64,000 nt of DNA from Blastococcus litoris (lineage in GTDB: Bacteria > Actinomycetota > Actinomycetes > Mycobacteriales > Geodermatophilaceae), in assembly GCF_003075095.1 (NCBI RefSeq), contig NZ_QCZF01000010.1:1-64000 (forward strand), given 5' to 3'. This document shows, piece after piece, positions 1 through 8,759 of the stretch. Positions within the stretch are counted from its first letter, which is position 1. Each line of letters starts with the position of its first letter. Both the position numbers and the translations under genes were made by a program. Below the pieces are notes generated by a model. The model was not told the origin of the DNA, searched no databases, and saw only the letters and a program-made list of their open reading frames with translations.

Positions 1-128
1 GACCTCCGGGTTCGTGTCGTGGGTGCCTTCAGCAGCTCCACTCCACGTCCGGAGGTCCTCCCTTCACAAGACCGCTCAATCAGATCTCGTGGTCACACGC
101 CCTCAACCAACGTCGCTGGGCAGTACAG

Positions 129-1646
129 CTAGCGCGGGACGGCGATCCAGCCCCCGGTGCCGCGCAGCGGCGACTTCAGCACCTTGCCGCCGGCGTTGCG
201 CGGGAGCGGGCCGTCGAGCACCCGCACGAACTGCGGGCACTTGAAGTCGGCCAGGTGCTCGCGCGCGAAGTCGACCAGCGACGGGACGAGGGCGGCGGCG
301 TCGACCCCGGGCCTCGGGAGGACGACGGCGCCGACCTTCTCCCCCATCACCGGGTCGGCGACACCGACGACCGCGACCTCCAGGACGTCGGGGTGCTCGG
401 CCAGGGCGTTCTCGACCTCGACGCTGTACACGTTCTCGCCGCCGCGGTTGATCATGTCCTTGGCGCGGTCGACGATCCGCACGATGCCGTCGTCGATCCG
501 GGCCAGGTCGCCGGTGCGCAGCCAGCCGTCGACGAACGTCTCCGCCGTCCGGGCCGGGTCGCCCCAGTAGCCGGCGACGACGTTCGGCCCGCGGACCAGC
601 AGCTCGCCGACGCCGCGGCCATCCGGGCGGTCGATGCGCACGTCGTTCACCGGCGTCGGGAAGCCGACGGCGTCGGCGTGCGTCGCGGCGTACTCGTGCG
701 GGAGGAAGGTGGCCAGGGCCGAGGTCTCGCTCAGCCCGAAGCCGTTGCCCAGCCGCGCGTTCGGGAAGGCGGCCAGGAGGCGGTGCACGAGCTCGGGCGC
801 GATCGGGGCGCCGCCGTAGCTGAGGGTGCGGACGCTCGAGACGTCGGTGGTCGCGACGTCCGGGTGGCGCATCGCGAGCTCGTAGATCGTCGGCACGCTG
901 GTGACGAGCGTGATCCGGTACTCGGCGATGGCGGCCAGGAAGTCGGCCGGCTTGAACTGCGGCATGAGGACCGACAGCCCGCCGACGTGCATCTGCGTCA
1001 TGAACTGCGAGCAGCAGCCCGTCACGTGGAAGAGCGGGACCGAGATCAGCGTCGCCTGCTCGGGGTGGCGGGGCAGCTCCCGGCAGCGGATGACGCTCTC
1101 GACGGTGGTCAGGAAGTTCTCGTGGGTGACCATCGCGCCCTTCGGGCGGCCGGTCGTGCCGCTCGTGTAGAAGAGCGCGGCGACGTCGGTGTGCGCCGGG
1201 TCGGGCAGCTCGCCCGGCTCTCCGTCGGGCAGCGGTTCCCCGGGGCGGACGACGTAGGCGGCTGCGCAGTCCGCGAGGATGAAGTCGGCCTCGGCTGGGG
1301 CCAGGCGGGTGTTCATCGGGACGACGACGGCGCCGGCGAGGTGGGCACCCCAGAAGGCGAGCACCCAGTCGAGCCCGTTGCCGAGCTGGACGGCGACGCG
1401 GTCGCCGGTGCCGACGCCGGCTTCGCGCAGTCCGCCGGCGACCCGGCGGGCGCGCTCCCAGATCTCGGCACAGGTGGCTTCGGGGCCGCCGAGCTCGATG
1501 ATCGCGGTGCGGTCGGGGTGCTGATCCGCTGTGCGCCGCAGCAGCTCGACGAGGTTCTTCTGCAGTCCCTCGTACCGGCGGATGCCGTCGCTGCCGGTCT
1601 CGACGCCGCTGGTGTCGAAGGGGTACTCCCCCGTCGCCGTGCTCAT
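129..1646 (-). CDS. AMP-dependent fatty-acid/acyl-CoA synthetase
   Basis: Adenylate-forming ligase (505 aa) that should activate a carboxylic acid with ATP and CoA to an acyl-CoA in the cytoplasm. The ATP/AMP P-loop FYTSGTTGRPKGAM lies at about residues 159-172, followed by YGGAPI, GFGLSETSAL, the hinge region GWLRTGDLARIDDG and a C-terminal catalytic lysine in GGKVLKSPL. Length is normal for class I acyl-CoA synthetases. The ATG at 1646 is chosen because GGGGGA sits four bases upstream; a TTG four codons earlier lacks this spacing. The gene stands alone, divergent from the lipoprotein gene at 1803, so the substrate cannot be read from context. Confidence 0.93.
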   Translation of the reverse strand: MSTATGEYPFDTSGVETGSDGIRRYEGLQKNLVELLRRTADQHPDRTAIIELGGPEATCAEIWERARRVAGGLREAGVGTGDRVAVQLGNGLDWVLAFWGAHLAGAVVVPMNTRLAPAEADFILADCAAAYVVRPGEPLPDGEPGELPDPAHTDVAALFYTSGTTGRPKGAMVTHENFLTTVESVIRCRELPRHPEQATLISVPLFHVTGCCSQFMTQMHVGGLSVLMPQFKPADFLAAIAEYRITLVTSVPTIYELAMRHPDVATTDVSSVRTLSYGGAPIAPELVHRLLAAFPNARLGNGFGLSETSALATFLPHEYAATHADAVGFPTPVNDVRIDRPDGRGVGELLVRGPNVVAGYWGDPARTAETFVDGWLRTGDLARIDDGIVRIVDRAKDMINRGGENVYSVEVENALAEHPDVLEVAVVGVADPVMGEKVGAVVLPRPGVDAAALVPSLVDFAREHLADFKCPQFVRVLDGPLPRNAGGKVLKSPLRGTGGWIAVPR

Positions 1647-1790
1647 GTGGTCCCCCAACCGGCGGTGTGGGCGCCGCCGGTCCGGATTGTGCGCCGGTGG
1701 ACCAGGTCTCCCGCAGGCGGCCGTTCACCCGATCCGGCGGCGCGGGATGCGCTGTCCACAGTTACGGAACCGGCTCTGCCTCCGCCTGCG

Positions 1791-1796
1791 TAGTCT
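1791..1796 (+). promoter_or_regulatory. -10 element of a probable leaderless promoter
   Basis: TAGTCT ends six bases before the GTG at 1803. That distance places the transcription start at or next to the start codon, a common arrangement in Actinobacteria. No convincing -35 hexamer is visible at 17-18 bases. Confidence 0.4.
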
Positions 1797-1802
1797 CCGG
1801 GC

Positions 1803-2381
1803 GTGCGTGATCTTCGGGGACTGCGTCGCACGCTGGCTGTTGCCGTCGTCGGCGCGGCGCTGCTGACCGGCTGCTCCGAGAAGCAGCAGGCCAACGACAC
1901 GCTCCCCTCGTCGAGCGCCGCGGAGACGTCGGAAGCGCTTCCGCCGCTCGGCCCCGAGGACTTCCCCGTCCCCGACGAAGCCCGAACCAAGGACGCCGCC
2001 GGAGCGGAAGCCTTTCTGCGGTACTGGATCGACCTGTCGAACCATCAACAAGATCAGCTGAACGGACAGCCGCTTCGCGAACTTGCCCCGGACTGCATTG
2101 AGTGTCTTCGCATCGCCAAAAGCTTTGATGACGTCGCGGCGGCCGGACAACGCTACGACGGGGGCCACGTGACTCTGACCAGCGTCACGGAGCCGTTGGT
2201 GGGCGGCAACGAAGCGCGGATAGCGTTCATCGTTGAACAACAAGCCGTCCGTTTGCTCGACGCCGCTGGCAACGTTGTTGACCCAGGCCTGCCCCTTCGC
2301 TCGGACCTTAGCTCCGGGATGAGCCTTACCTGGTCGGACGCCAAGCAGGTTTGGCTTGTAGCGAGCATGACTCTCGGATGA
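1803..2381 (+). CDS. DUF6318-type lipoprotein
   Basis: Predicted lipoprotein of 192 aa: a short basic N terminus, a hydrophobic stretch and the lipobox LLTGC (Cys at about residue 24), then an acidic Ser/Glu-rich linker. The remainder, with PDEARTKDAAGAEAFLRYWID and a CIEC pair near residue 100, looks like the DUF6318 family, which has no known biochemical role. Family assignment is from memory of conserved features. From about base 2035 the codon use shifts away from the GC-rich third position of the surrounding genes (AAA, TTT, GAT, CTT occur). It overlaps the next gene by four bases (ATGA), so the two are probably co-translated. Confidence 0.8.
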   Translation: MRDLRGLRRTLAVAVVGAALLTGCSEKQQANDTLPSSSAAETSEALPPLGPEDFPVPDEARTKDAAGAEAFLRYWIDLSNHQQDQLNGQPLRELAPDCIECLRIAKSFDDVAAAGQRYDGGHVTLTSVTEPLVGGNEARIAFIVEQQAVRLLDAAGNVVDPGLPLRSDLSSGMSLTWSDAKQVWLVASMTLG

Positions 2382-3304
2382 GAGCTATGACCGTGCGAGT
2401 CCTCCTCCTCGCCAGTCTGACCATCGGCCTGCTTGCGACGCCGACCGGCGTTGCTCAGGCCTGCGCGTTCCAGACGTGTCCCGAGGTCGGTGACGGCGCA
2501 GTTGACGTCTACTACGAGGGCTCGGCTGTGCCTGAAGTGGTTGGCGCGCAGGGCTCCGACGCGGCCGATTACTTGTGGAGACTGTTCGACCGCTGCCTGT
2601 CGGCCGCCGAAGAGACCGGGTACTGCTCGCCCACCGACGTGCGGCAATGTCCGCCTGCGGATCCGGGTCGGGTGATTGGGTTCTTTGTCGTAGAGCGCCG
2701 ATCCGTAGTTCGCGACGACTACACGGTCCTTCAACAAGGGCTGGACGGGGAACCGGTAGTCGTGCAGTTGGACCCGGCCGAATACCAGCCGGGAGATCCG
2801 TTCGATGACTGGATCTATCAGCGCGAGGGTTGCTTCGACATCACGCCGTTAAACCCGCCGCCGTCGCCGGCCGAGGTGTTCAGCTACTTCGAGCGGCTGC
2901 CGCTGCCGCAGCTCACCACCCAGCACCAGCCGCCGGGCGACGGCCTCACCGGCCTCCCGGTCATCTTCTTCACCGACTCGCCCACGACGCAGACCTTCAC
3001 CGTCGACATCCGCGGCTTCCAGGTCGTCATCGAGGCGACCGCCGAGCAGTTCACCTGGCACACCGGCGACGCCACGGGCCAGCTCGTCACGACCGACCCC
3101 GGCGCTCCCTACCCCGCCCAGACGATCGAGCACTCCTACCGTTCGGGCACCTACACCGCCTACCTGACCGTCACCTGGGGTGCGACGTTCACCGTCGACG
3201 GCAGCGCCGAGGCCGACGTCCCCGGCACCACGACGACCGACGGCCCACCCGTGACCTTCGACGTCCTCCAGGCCCGGCCGGTCCTGACCAACCCGTACAA
3301 CTGA
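2378..3304 (+). CDS. secreted protein of unknown function
   Basis: Protein of 308 aa with an N-terminal signal peptide (MRAMTVRVLLLASLTIGLLA, cleavage probably after VAQA) and several cysteines just after it, so it is likely exported. The C-terminal half is rich in Thr/Val/Pro and resembles a beta-rich domain (TFTVDIRGFQVVIEATAEQF near residue 210). No family recognised. The start overlaps the upstream stop as ATGA; ATG at 2387 is an alternative. The first half continues the atypical-codon block of the upstream gene and contains a TTA leucine codon at 2849-2851, while the part after about 2860 has normal GC-rich codons. Partner of the upstream lipoprotein by position. Confidence 0.75.
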   Translation: MRAMTVRVLLLASLTIGLLATPTGVAQACAFQTCPEVGDGAVDVYYEGSAVPEVVGAQGSDAADYLWRLFDRCLSAAEETGYCSPTDVRQCPPADPGRVIGFFVVERRSVVRDDYTVLQQGLDGEPVVVQLDPAEYQPGDPFDDWIYQREGCFDITPLNPPPSPAEVFSYFERLPLPQLTTQHQPPGDGLTGLPVIFFTDSPTTQTFTVDIRGFQVVIEATAEQFTWHTGDATGQLVTTDPGAPYPAQTIEHSYRSGTYTAYLTVTWGATFTVDGSAEADVPGTTTTDGPPVTFDVLQARPVLTNPYN

Positions 3305-3317
3305 CCTCCGCCAGGCC

Positions 3318-3342
3318 TCGAGGACTCCGGCTCAGTCCTCGA
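3318..3342. terminator. bidirectional hairpin terminator
   Basis: Perfect 9-bp stem TCGAGGACT / AGTCCTCGA with a 7-base loop, between two convergent genes and overlapping the stop codon of the minus-strand SGNH hydrolase. No T-tract on either side. Confidence 0.65.
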
Positions 3343-4231
3343 CGACCGCCAGCACCGCGTCGGCCAGCAGCTGCTGCCCCTCGTCGGTCGGGTGCACGTC
3401 GTTCGGCAGCACCAGCCCCGCCGCGATCGAGTCGCCGCCCGCCTCGGTGGCGGGTGCCCGGAACGCCGCGTAGCCGTCCGCCACGTCGGCGTCGTACTCG
3501 GCCGCCAGCTGAGCGATCTGACCGCCCAGGGCACCGGTCGCCACCCCGAACGCGTCCGAGTAGTTGAGCGCGTAGTACGTGACCACCACGATCTGGCCGT
3601 CGTACCCGGCCTCACCGCGCAGCGTCGACAGAATCTGGGTCAGGTTCGTCTGCACCGACTGCGCGAGGGTCTGCAGCGCGGCGGCATCCGAGCATCTGGT
3701 CGGCGTCGTCTGCTGGCAGATGAACGCGTCGTTCGCGCCGATCTGCAGGGTGACCAGCTCGATGTCGTCGTTCTCCTGCAGCGCCCGCACCGCGTAGTTC
3801 ATCTGCGACTGGTCGAACGACTGGTACTGCACGTGCACCGGGTACGCCTTGCGGTACCCGAACTCGGAGTCGAGGGTGTTCTCGCAGCCGTTGCTCTGCG
3901 CCGAGGCGTCCAGGAAGCTCGCCGTCGTCTCACCGGGGCACGACGCGTTCAGCACCTCGAGGCCGAGCTCCTCGCCGACCAGCTCGGGATACCCGGTGAA
4001 GTTGTCGGCGTCCGGGAACTCCGCCGTCGCCCCGCCGCGGTAGCCGAACGGCACCGAGTCGCCGAGCGCCAGGTAGGTGCCCGCCTCCGTTGCCGTCGGC
4101 GCCGACGTCGAGCTGCTGGCCGAGTCCTCCGCCGGCTCCGGGTCCGACGAGCAGGCCGCCGTCATGAGCAGGCAGCCGGCCGCGAGCAATGCGGCGAGGG
4201 AAGGGAACCGGGCGGGGGAGGAAGTGCGCAC
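3332..4231 (-). CDS. SGNH/GDSL-family hydrolase, lipoprotein
   Basis: Predicted exported esterase/lipase-like hydrolase of 299 aa. A lipobox MTAAC places the lipidated Cys at about residue 27, followed by a Ser/Thr-rich linker. The SGNH block I LALGDSVPFGY carries the nucleophile Ser59; LQIGANDAF supplies the Asn block, and NDVHPTDEG near the C terminus supplies His280. The usual Asp three residues before that His is Asn here, with an Asp one residue later, so the acid residue may be shifted. GTG at 4231 is chosen because it lies 23 bases after the upstream stop and gives a proper signal peptide; no strong ribosome site helps. Last gene of the alaX-oxidase-hydrolase run. Confidence 0.85.
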   Translation of the reverse strand: MRTSSPARFPSLAALLAAGCLLMTAACSSDPEPAEDSASSSTSAPTATEAGTYLALGDSVPFGYRGGATAEFPDADNFTGYPELVGEELGLEVLNASCPGETTASFLDASAQSNGCENTLDSEFGYRKAYPVHVQYQSFDQSQMNYAVRALQENDDIELVTLQIGANDAFICQQTTPTRCSDAAALQTLAQSVQTNLTQILSTLRGEAGYDGQIVVVTYYALNYSDAFGVATGALGGQIAQLAAEYDADVADGYAAFRAPATEAGGDSIAAGLVLPNDVHPTDEGQQLLADAVLAVVED

Positions 4232-4254
4232 GCGTATTGCTACCAGCCGGATCG

Positions 4255-5391
4255 TCAGACCGGAGCAGCGAGACGGCGCGGGTCGAAGAGTCCGATGGGA
4301 TGCCTCGTCGTCCCGTCGATCGCAAGGTCGGCCAGGATCTCGCCGACCACCGGCACGAACTTGAAGCCGTGGCCGGAGAAACCGCAGGCGATCGTGACCT
4401 GTGCGTGGTGCGGGTGCGTCGCGATGACGAAGTGCTCGTCCGGAGTCGTCGTGTACATGCACGCCACGGCATCCAGCGACCGCCCGGGCAGGGTCGGGAT
4501 GATCCGGCGCAGGTCCGCGGCGAGGAACTCGACCTCCTCCGGACGCACCTCGCGATCCAGGCCCTCCGGCGTGGTGACGGCGCCCTGCCGGAAGAACGCC
4601 ACCTTCGCGCCGCCGTCCGGGCCGTCGATCGCCGGGAACCCGTAGATCTGGCGCTCCCCGCCGTAGATGTAGATCGGGTGGCGGTCGGAGCTGAACGGCG
4701 CCACCCCGTCGTCAGGCTGGAACCAGTGCATGACCTGCCGCTCGACGACCAGCGGGAGGCCGAGGTCGGCAAGCACCTGGGGCGCCCACGCCCCGGGGCA
4801 GATCACCAACCGGCCGGCCGTGTACGTCCCGGACGCGGTGGTCACCCGCACACCGTCGGAGGTCGGGCTCCACTCCAGCGCCGGCTCGTCGAAACGCAGC
4901 TCGGCGCCCCGGCGCTCCGCCAGTGACAGGTGCGCGGTCACGGTCGCCTCCGGCCGGACGAACCCGGCCGCCTCCTCGTACAGCCCGATCTCGTCGTCAG
5001 CCGGCGCGAAGGTGGGGAACCGGCGGCGGATCTCGTCCGCGTCGAGGACGTCGTGCGGCAGGTCCCACTCCCGCGACGCGCGCAGGCTGCCCGCCACCGT
5101 CGCGCAGTCCGGCCGACCGAAGTAGAGACCGCCGGTGAGCGTCATCAGGTCCGCCCCGGAGTCGGTCTCCAGCCGGCGCCACAGCTCGTAGGCGCGCAGC
5201 AGCAGCGGCACGTACGCGGGGTCCTCGAAGTAGGACTGCCGGATGATCCGCGAGCCTCCGTGGCTGGACCCCATGGCGTGCGCCGCGCCGAACCGCTCCA
5301 GGCCGAGCACCCGCTGCCCGCGGGCGGCGAGATGAGCGGCGGCCGCGCTGCCCATGCCGCCGAGCCCGAGGACGACGACGTCGTAGGTCAT
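4255..5391 (-). CDS. N-methyl amino acid oxidase (MSOX/MTOX flavoprotein)
   Basis: Monomeric sarcosine oxidase / N-methyltryptophan oxidase-type enzyme (378 aa) that oxidatively demethylates a secondary amine using O2 and covalent FAD. The N-terminal dinucleotide fold is [13 protein letters not shown], with [11 protein letters not shown] and [11 protein letters not shown] following as in MSOX. Cys311 in [12 protein letters not shown] matches the cysteine that carries the covalent flavin, and [16 protein letters not shown] closes the active site. The substrate (sarcosine, N-methyltryptophan or another N-methyl amino acid) cannot be decided from sequence. It starts 10 bases after the alaX stop and is probably cotranscribed with it. 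Confidence 0.9.
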   Translation of the reverse strand: MTYDVVVLGLGGMGSAAAAHLAARGQRVLGLERFGAAHAMGSSHGGSRIIRQSYFEDPAYVPLLLRAYELWRRLETDSGADLMTLTGGLYFGRPDCATVAGSLRASREWDLPHDVLDADEIRRRFPTFAPADDEIGLYEEAAGFVRPEATVTAHLSLAERRGAELRFDEPALEWSPTSDGVRVTTASGTYTAGRLVICPGAWAPQVLADLGLPLVVERQVMHWFQPDDGVAPFSSDRHPIYIYGGERQIYGFPAIDGPDGGAKVAFFRQGAVTTPEGLDREVRPEEVEFLAADLRRIIPTLPGRSLDAVACMYTTTPDEHFVIATHPHHAQVTIACGFSGHGFKFVPVVGEILADLAIDGTTRHPIGLFDPRRLAAPV

Positions 5392-5401
5392 GCCCGCTTC
5401 C

Positions 5402-6142
5402 TCACACGATCCGGATGCGGAGCCGGCGGAACCCGCGGCCCTTGTTCTCCATCTTCACGACCTCCACCCGGCCCACCATCGACGTCGACGCCACGTGCGT
5501 GCCGCCGTCGGCCTGCGTGTCCAGGCCGACGATGTCGACGATCCGCACCTCCTCGATGTCGGGCGGCAGCAGGTTGGTCGCCGTGCGGATGATGTCCGGG
5601 ATCGCGAAGGCCTCGTCGCGCGGCAGCGTCTTCACCTCGATCGGCCGGTCGGCGGTGATCTCGGCGTTCACCGACTCGGCGATGCGGTCCTTGAAGTCCG
5701 GCGGCACCTCGGCCAGGTCGAAGTCCATCCGCGCGGTCAGCGGCTCCATGTTGCCGCCGGTCACCAGTGCCCCGAAGTCGCGGAAGACGACGCCGGTGAG
5801 CACGTGCAGTCCGGAGTGGGTGCGCATGAGCTGGGTGCGCCGCTCGTCGTCCAGCGCTCCGCGCACGGCGGTACCGGGCGGCGGCACCGGGTCGCCCTCC
5901 ACCGGGATCAGGTAGAGCTCGTCGCCCTTGCGCGTGCCGGCGATCCTCGTCCGGACGCCGCCCCACAGCAGCACGCCCTCGTCCGGCGGCTGCCCGCCGC
6001 CACCCGGGTAGAAGGCCGACCGGTCGAGCACGATGCCCTGCTCGGCGTCGGAGGACAGGACCGTCGCGTCCCACTCCCGGACGGTGGAGTCGGCGAGATC
6101 GAGGCGGTGGGTGTGGCCGTGGTGGTCGGTCGCGGTGGTCAC
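5402..6142 (-). CDS. alaX: alanyl-tRNA editing protein (AlaX family)
   Basis: Stand-alone editing domain (246 aa) expected to hydrolyse mischarged Ser- or Gly-tRNA(Ala). It has the AlaRS-like beta-barrel start ([17 protein letters not shown]) and the HxxxH zinc motif H109-SGL-H113. The second zinc motif, normally CxxxH (CGGTH), reads D212-GGT-H216, so one ligand is Asp. The reading frame stays open far upstream to 7573, but that part lies over the oppositely oriented DUF222 gene and has no matching features. GTG at 6142 is where similarity begins. A ribosome site is not obvious. Confidence 0.88.
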   Translation of the reverse strand: MTTATDHHGHTHRLDLADSTVREWDATVLSSDAEQGIVLDRSAFYPGGGGQPPDEGVLLWGGVRTRIAGTRKGDELYLIPVEGDPVPPPGTAVRGALDDERRTQLMRTHSGLHVLTGVVFRDFGALVTGGNMEPLTARMDFDLAEVPPDFKDRIAESVNAEITADRPIEVKTLPRDEAFAIPDIIRTATNLLPPDIEEVRIVDIVGLDTQADGGTHVASTSMVGRVEVVKMENKGRGFRRLRIRIV

Positions 6143-6223
6143 CAGGGCATGCTGCCCTGCCGCCCGTGGACGACGACAGGACCACAGCCGCCGAGTGGAC
6201 CGGAAACTGTCGTACCTGCTGGT

Positions 6224-6229
6224 TAGCGT
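6224..6229 (+). promoter_or_regulatory. -10 element of a probable leaderless promoter
   Basis: TAGCGT ends six bases before the ATG at 6236, and no Shine-Dalgarno sequence precedes that ATG. Transcription start at the initiation codon is the simplest reading. The -35 position is not consensus. Confidence 0.45.
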
Positions 6230-6235
6230 CCAGCC

Positions 6236-7750
6236 ATGGACGGCGACGAGGCACCCGCGCAGGGCGTGCCGGTCCACCTGCTGCCGGAGGACCTGGCGCC
6301 GGCCCTGTCCGAGCTCGAGCTGGTCGCCGACATCTGGGCGGCCGACGCACGCGAAGCCCGCCACGTGGCCGAACGGGCGGTCGCCCTCACCCGGTTCGCC
6401 CGCCGGCGCCGTCGCGAGCGGATCCAGGAGTTCGGGCCCCGCGGCGGACCGGGCCTCGACAGCCGCCACCGCCAACCGGCCTTCCTCGCCGACTTCTCGG
6501 AGACCCTGGTCCCGGAGGTGGCGCTCCTGCGCAACTGCTCCGAGAGCGAGGCCGAGCACCTGCTCGTCGAGTCGCTGATCCTCACGACGACGCTCCGCGG
6601 CACCTGGACCGCGCTGTACGAGGGCCGGATCAGCGTCCCGAAGATGCGTGCGCTGGTCGACCTCCTCGGCACCGCGAAGCCTGCGGCTGTCGAGGAGATC
6701 GAGGCGCTGGTCCTGCCGGTCGCCGAGCGCTGCAGCGTCCCCCAGCTCCGGCAGCGCGTCCGCCGGGCCCTGACCCGCCTCGACGCCGACGCACTGGAGA
6801 GACGACGCAAGGAGCGGGAACTGCGCGCCGACGTCACGCACCAGTCGATGGGCGAGGGCATGGGCCGCGTGGTCATCGACCTCCCCGTGTGGCGGTCGGC
6901 CGCCTGCGTGGACGCGGTGCGCCGGCTCGCCGACCAGCAGCGGTCGGGTGGCGACACCCGGCCGATCGGGGTCATCCGGTCCGACATCGCCGCGGACTTG
7001 CTGCTCCGCCCCTGGGATTCGTCCCGGCCGCCCGTGACCGCCGTGCTGACGATCCACGCGCCGCTCGCCGCGCTCGACCCCACGGGCGACCAGCCACCCG
7101 CAGAAGTCTCCGGGGACGTGGTCACCGCGGCGCAGTGCCGCGACCTGCTCGAGCGGCTCGACATGCTCGGGGTACGAGCTGCGCCGCCGGGTGGCAGCGT
7201 GCAGGTGGCCGTGAGCGATCCGGCGACCGGCCGGCTCCTCGCCGTCGGCACGAGGAGCGAACTGCGCCGAGCCGCGGGGAGGCGGCGTCAGCACCGCCGT
7301 GCGTCGAACCGCCCAGCCGACGCCCGACGCCGCTCGGGCCGGTACCCGTCCGAACAGGCGGCGGACGGCCCGGGCCTCCCAGCGCCGGAGCCGACGACCG
7401 CCTACCGCCCGACCGCCGCGCAGAGGCGATTCGTCCGCGTCCGCGACCGGCACTGCCGCTGGCCGGGTTGCCGTCGGGGTCCCGCCCGCTGCGACCTCGA
7501 CCACGGCGAAGCCCATGCCGACGGCGGCCCCACCGACTGCTGGAATCTCTGCTGCCTCTGCCGGCGCCACCACCGGATCAAGACCTTCGCCCCGGGCTGG
7601 GGCTTCGAACTGTTCGCCGACGGGTCCGTGGTGGTCCGCACCCCGAGCGGCGTCTCCCGCATGTCCCGGCCGGCGGGATCGTCCGAGCTCGGCGAACCCG
7701 ATCCGCCCTGGCTCGAGGAGCTGGCACCGCCCGACCCGATGCGCTGCTGA
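6236..7750 (+). CDS. DUF222 domain protein with C-terminal HNH nuclease (13E12-type)
   Basis: Protein of 504 aa with the architecture of the actinobacterial 13E12/REP13E12 group. The N-terminal two thirds are a helical DUF222 region, followed by a basic linker. A C-terminal HNH motif shows CRWPGC, CDLDHGEAHADGGPTDCWNLCCLCRRHH near residues 410-450, with paired cysteines for zinc and the catalytic His in LDHGEA. Such proteins are abundant and multi-copy in these genomes; their function is unknown, though DNA cleavage is plausible. No flanking repeats or integrase are visible, so there is no direct sign of mobility here. Confidence 0.92.
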   Translation: MDGDEAPAQGVPVHLLPEDLAPALSELELVADIWAADAREARHVAERAVALTRFARRRRRERIQEFGPRGGPGLDSRHRQPAFLADFSETLVPEVALLRNCSESEAEHLLVESLILTTTLRGTWTALYEGRISVPKMRALVDLLGTAKPAAVEEIEALVLPVAERCSVPQLRQRVRRALTRLDADALERRRKERELRADVTHQSMGEGMGRVVIDLPVWRSAACVDAVRRLADQQRSGGDTRPIGVIRSDIAADLLLRPWDSSRPPVTAVLTIHAPLAALDPTGDQPPAEVSGDVVTAAQCRDLLERLDMLGVRAAPPGGSVQVAVSDPATGRLLAVGTRSELRRAAGRRRQHRRASNRPADARRRSGRYPSEQAADGPGLPAPEPTTAYRPTAAQRRFVRVRDRHCRWPGCRRGPARCDLDHGEAHADGGPTDCWNLCCLCRRHHRIKTFAPGWGFELFADGSVVVRTPSGVSRMSRPAGSSELGEPDPPWLEELAPPDPMRC

Positions 7751-7865
7751 GCCAGGGACTCACCGGCCGACCCACCGGTAGGCGTTGACCGTCCGGACCG
7801 CTCGCGCGCACTCTCGACGGGCGGCGGTGCCGCAGGGGCCCGCCCGCCCTCCGAGGAGTGGTGGC

Positions 7866-8489
7866 ATGTACGCCCGTTCCACGACCGTGCACGGCGATCC
7901 ACAGCTGCTGGACCAGGGGATCGCCTACATCCGCGACACGATGATGCCGGCGGTCCGGCAGATGGACGGATGCATCGGTCTGTCGATGCTCTCCGACCGC
8001 ACGTCCGGCCGCTCGATCGTCACCACCTCGTGGGCCGACGCCGAGGCCATGCGTCGCAGCGCCGACCCCCTCGCGCCGATGCGCCGACGGGCCGCCCAGC
8101 TCCTCGGCGGGGAGGCAGGCGACCTGAACGAGTGGGAGATCGCGGTCATGCACCGGTCGCACGAGACGCACAACGGCGCCTGCGCCCGAGTCATGGTGGG
8201 CGAGGGCGACCCCGCTCGGATCGACGAGCTGGTCGACTCCTTCCGGATGGGTCTGCTGCCGCGGATCGAGGACCTCCCCGGCTTCGTCAGCCTGAGCCTC
8301 ATGGTCGACCGCACGAGCGGCCGCACCGCTGCGGCTGTCGGCTACGACAGCCGGCAGTCCATGGCCGAGGCCGAGGCGCCGGGAAGGGCGCTGCGCCAGG
8401 AGTTCACCGGCCACATGCGCACCGAGGTCACCGACGTCGCGGTCTACGACATCATCCTGGCCCACCTGCGGGTTCCCGAGACGACCTGA
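7866..8489 (+). CDS. tandem antibiotic-biosynthesis-monooxygenase-like (ABM) protein
   Basis: Protein of 207 aa built from two similar halves. Each starts with a short strand, then a helix, then a strand of the type GCIGLSMLSDRTSGRSIVTTSW (first half, about residues 36-57) or GFVSLSLMVDRTSGRTAAAVGY (second half). This repetition suggests two ferredoxin-like dimeric alpha-beta barrel (ABM/DUF) domains fused in one chain, replacing a homodimer. Members include cofactor-free oxygenases and stress-related proteins; no substrate is implied. ATG at 7866 follows GGAGTGGTGGC. Confidence 0.8.
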   Translation: MYARSTTVHGDPQLLDQGIAYIRDTMMPAVRQMDGCIGLSMLSDRTSGRSIVTTSWADAEAMRRSADPLAPMRRRAAQLLGGEAGDLNEWEIAVMHRSHETHNGACARVMVGEGDPARIDELVDSFRMGLLPRIEDLPGFVSLSLMVDRTSGRTAAAVGYDSRQSMAEAEAPGRALRQEFTGHMRTEVTDVAVYDIILAHLRVPETT

Positions 8490-8625
8490 CCCGAGCGGTC
8501 AACTGAAGCGCGGCCGCGGCGGCCAGCACGTCCCGGTCCAGCCACTCCAGCAGGAACATCGAGCCGTGCACCTCGACGACGTTCGCCGAGTCGGGGATGC
8601 GCCGATCCGGCGCAGTCGCGGTCAT
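8452..8625 (-). CDS. small hypothetical protein
   Basis: 57 aa reading frame (MTATAPDRRIPDSANVVEVH...) in the gap between two plus-strand genes. Nearly every codon in its first 45 positions ends in G or C, with a natural amino-acid mix (FLLEWLDRDVLAAAAA), so it looks like real coding sequence. Its last 12 codons overlap the 3' end of the ABM gene on the opposite strand and lose this bias. No family recognised, and the ribosome site is weak. Confidence 0.45.
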   Translation of the reverse strand: MTATAPDRRIPDSANVVEVHGSMFLLEWLDRDVLAAAAALQLTARVRSSREPAGGPG

Positions 8626-8759
8626 GCGCCCATCGCAGCAGCGGCGGATGACGCGACCGTGGCCTCCGGACGTCGGCCGTGTGTCGCTCCGGCCGTGCGG
8701 GTGACGACGGGTCACGGCATCCTCGTCTGAGGACCTCCCTGCAGCTGAGGACGGACACC

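Noticed and set aside
6143-7573. N-terminal extension of AlaX by 477 codons
   Set aside because: Covers the DUF222/HNH gene on the other strand and gives no recognisable domain; similarity starts at the GTG at 6142.
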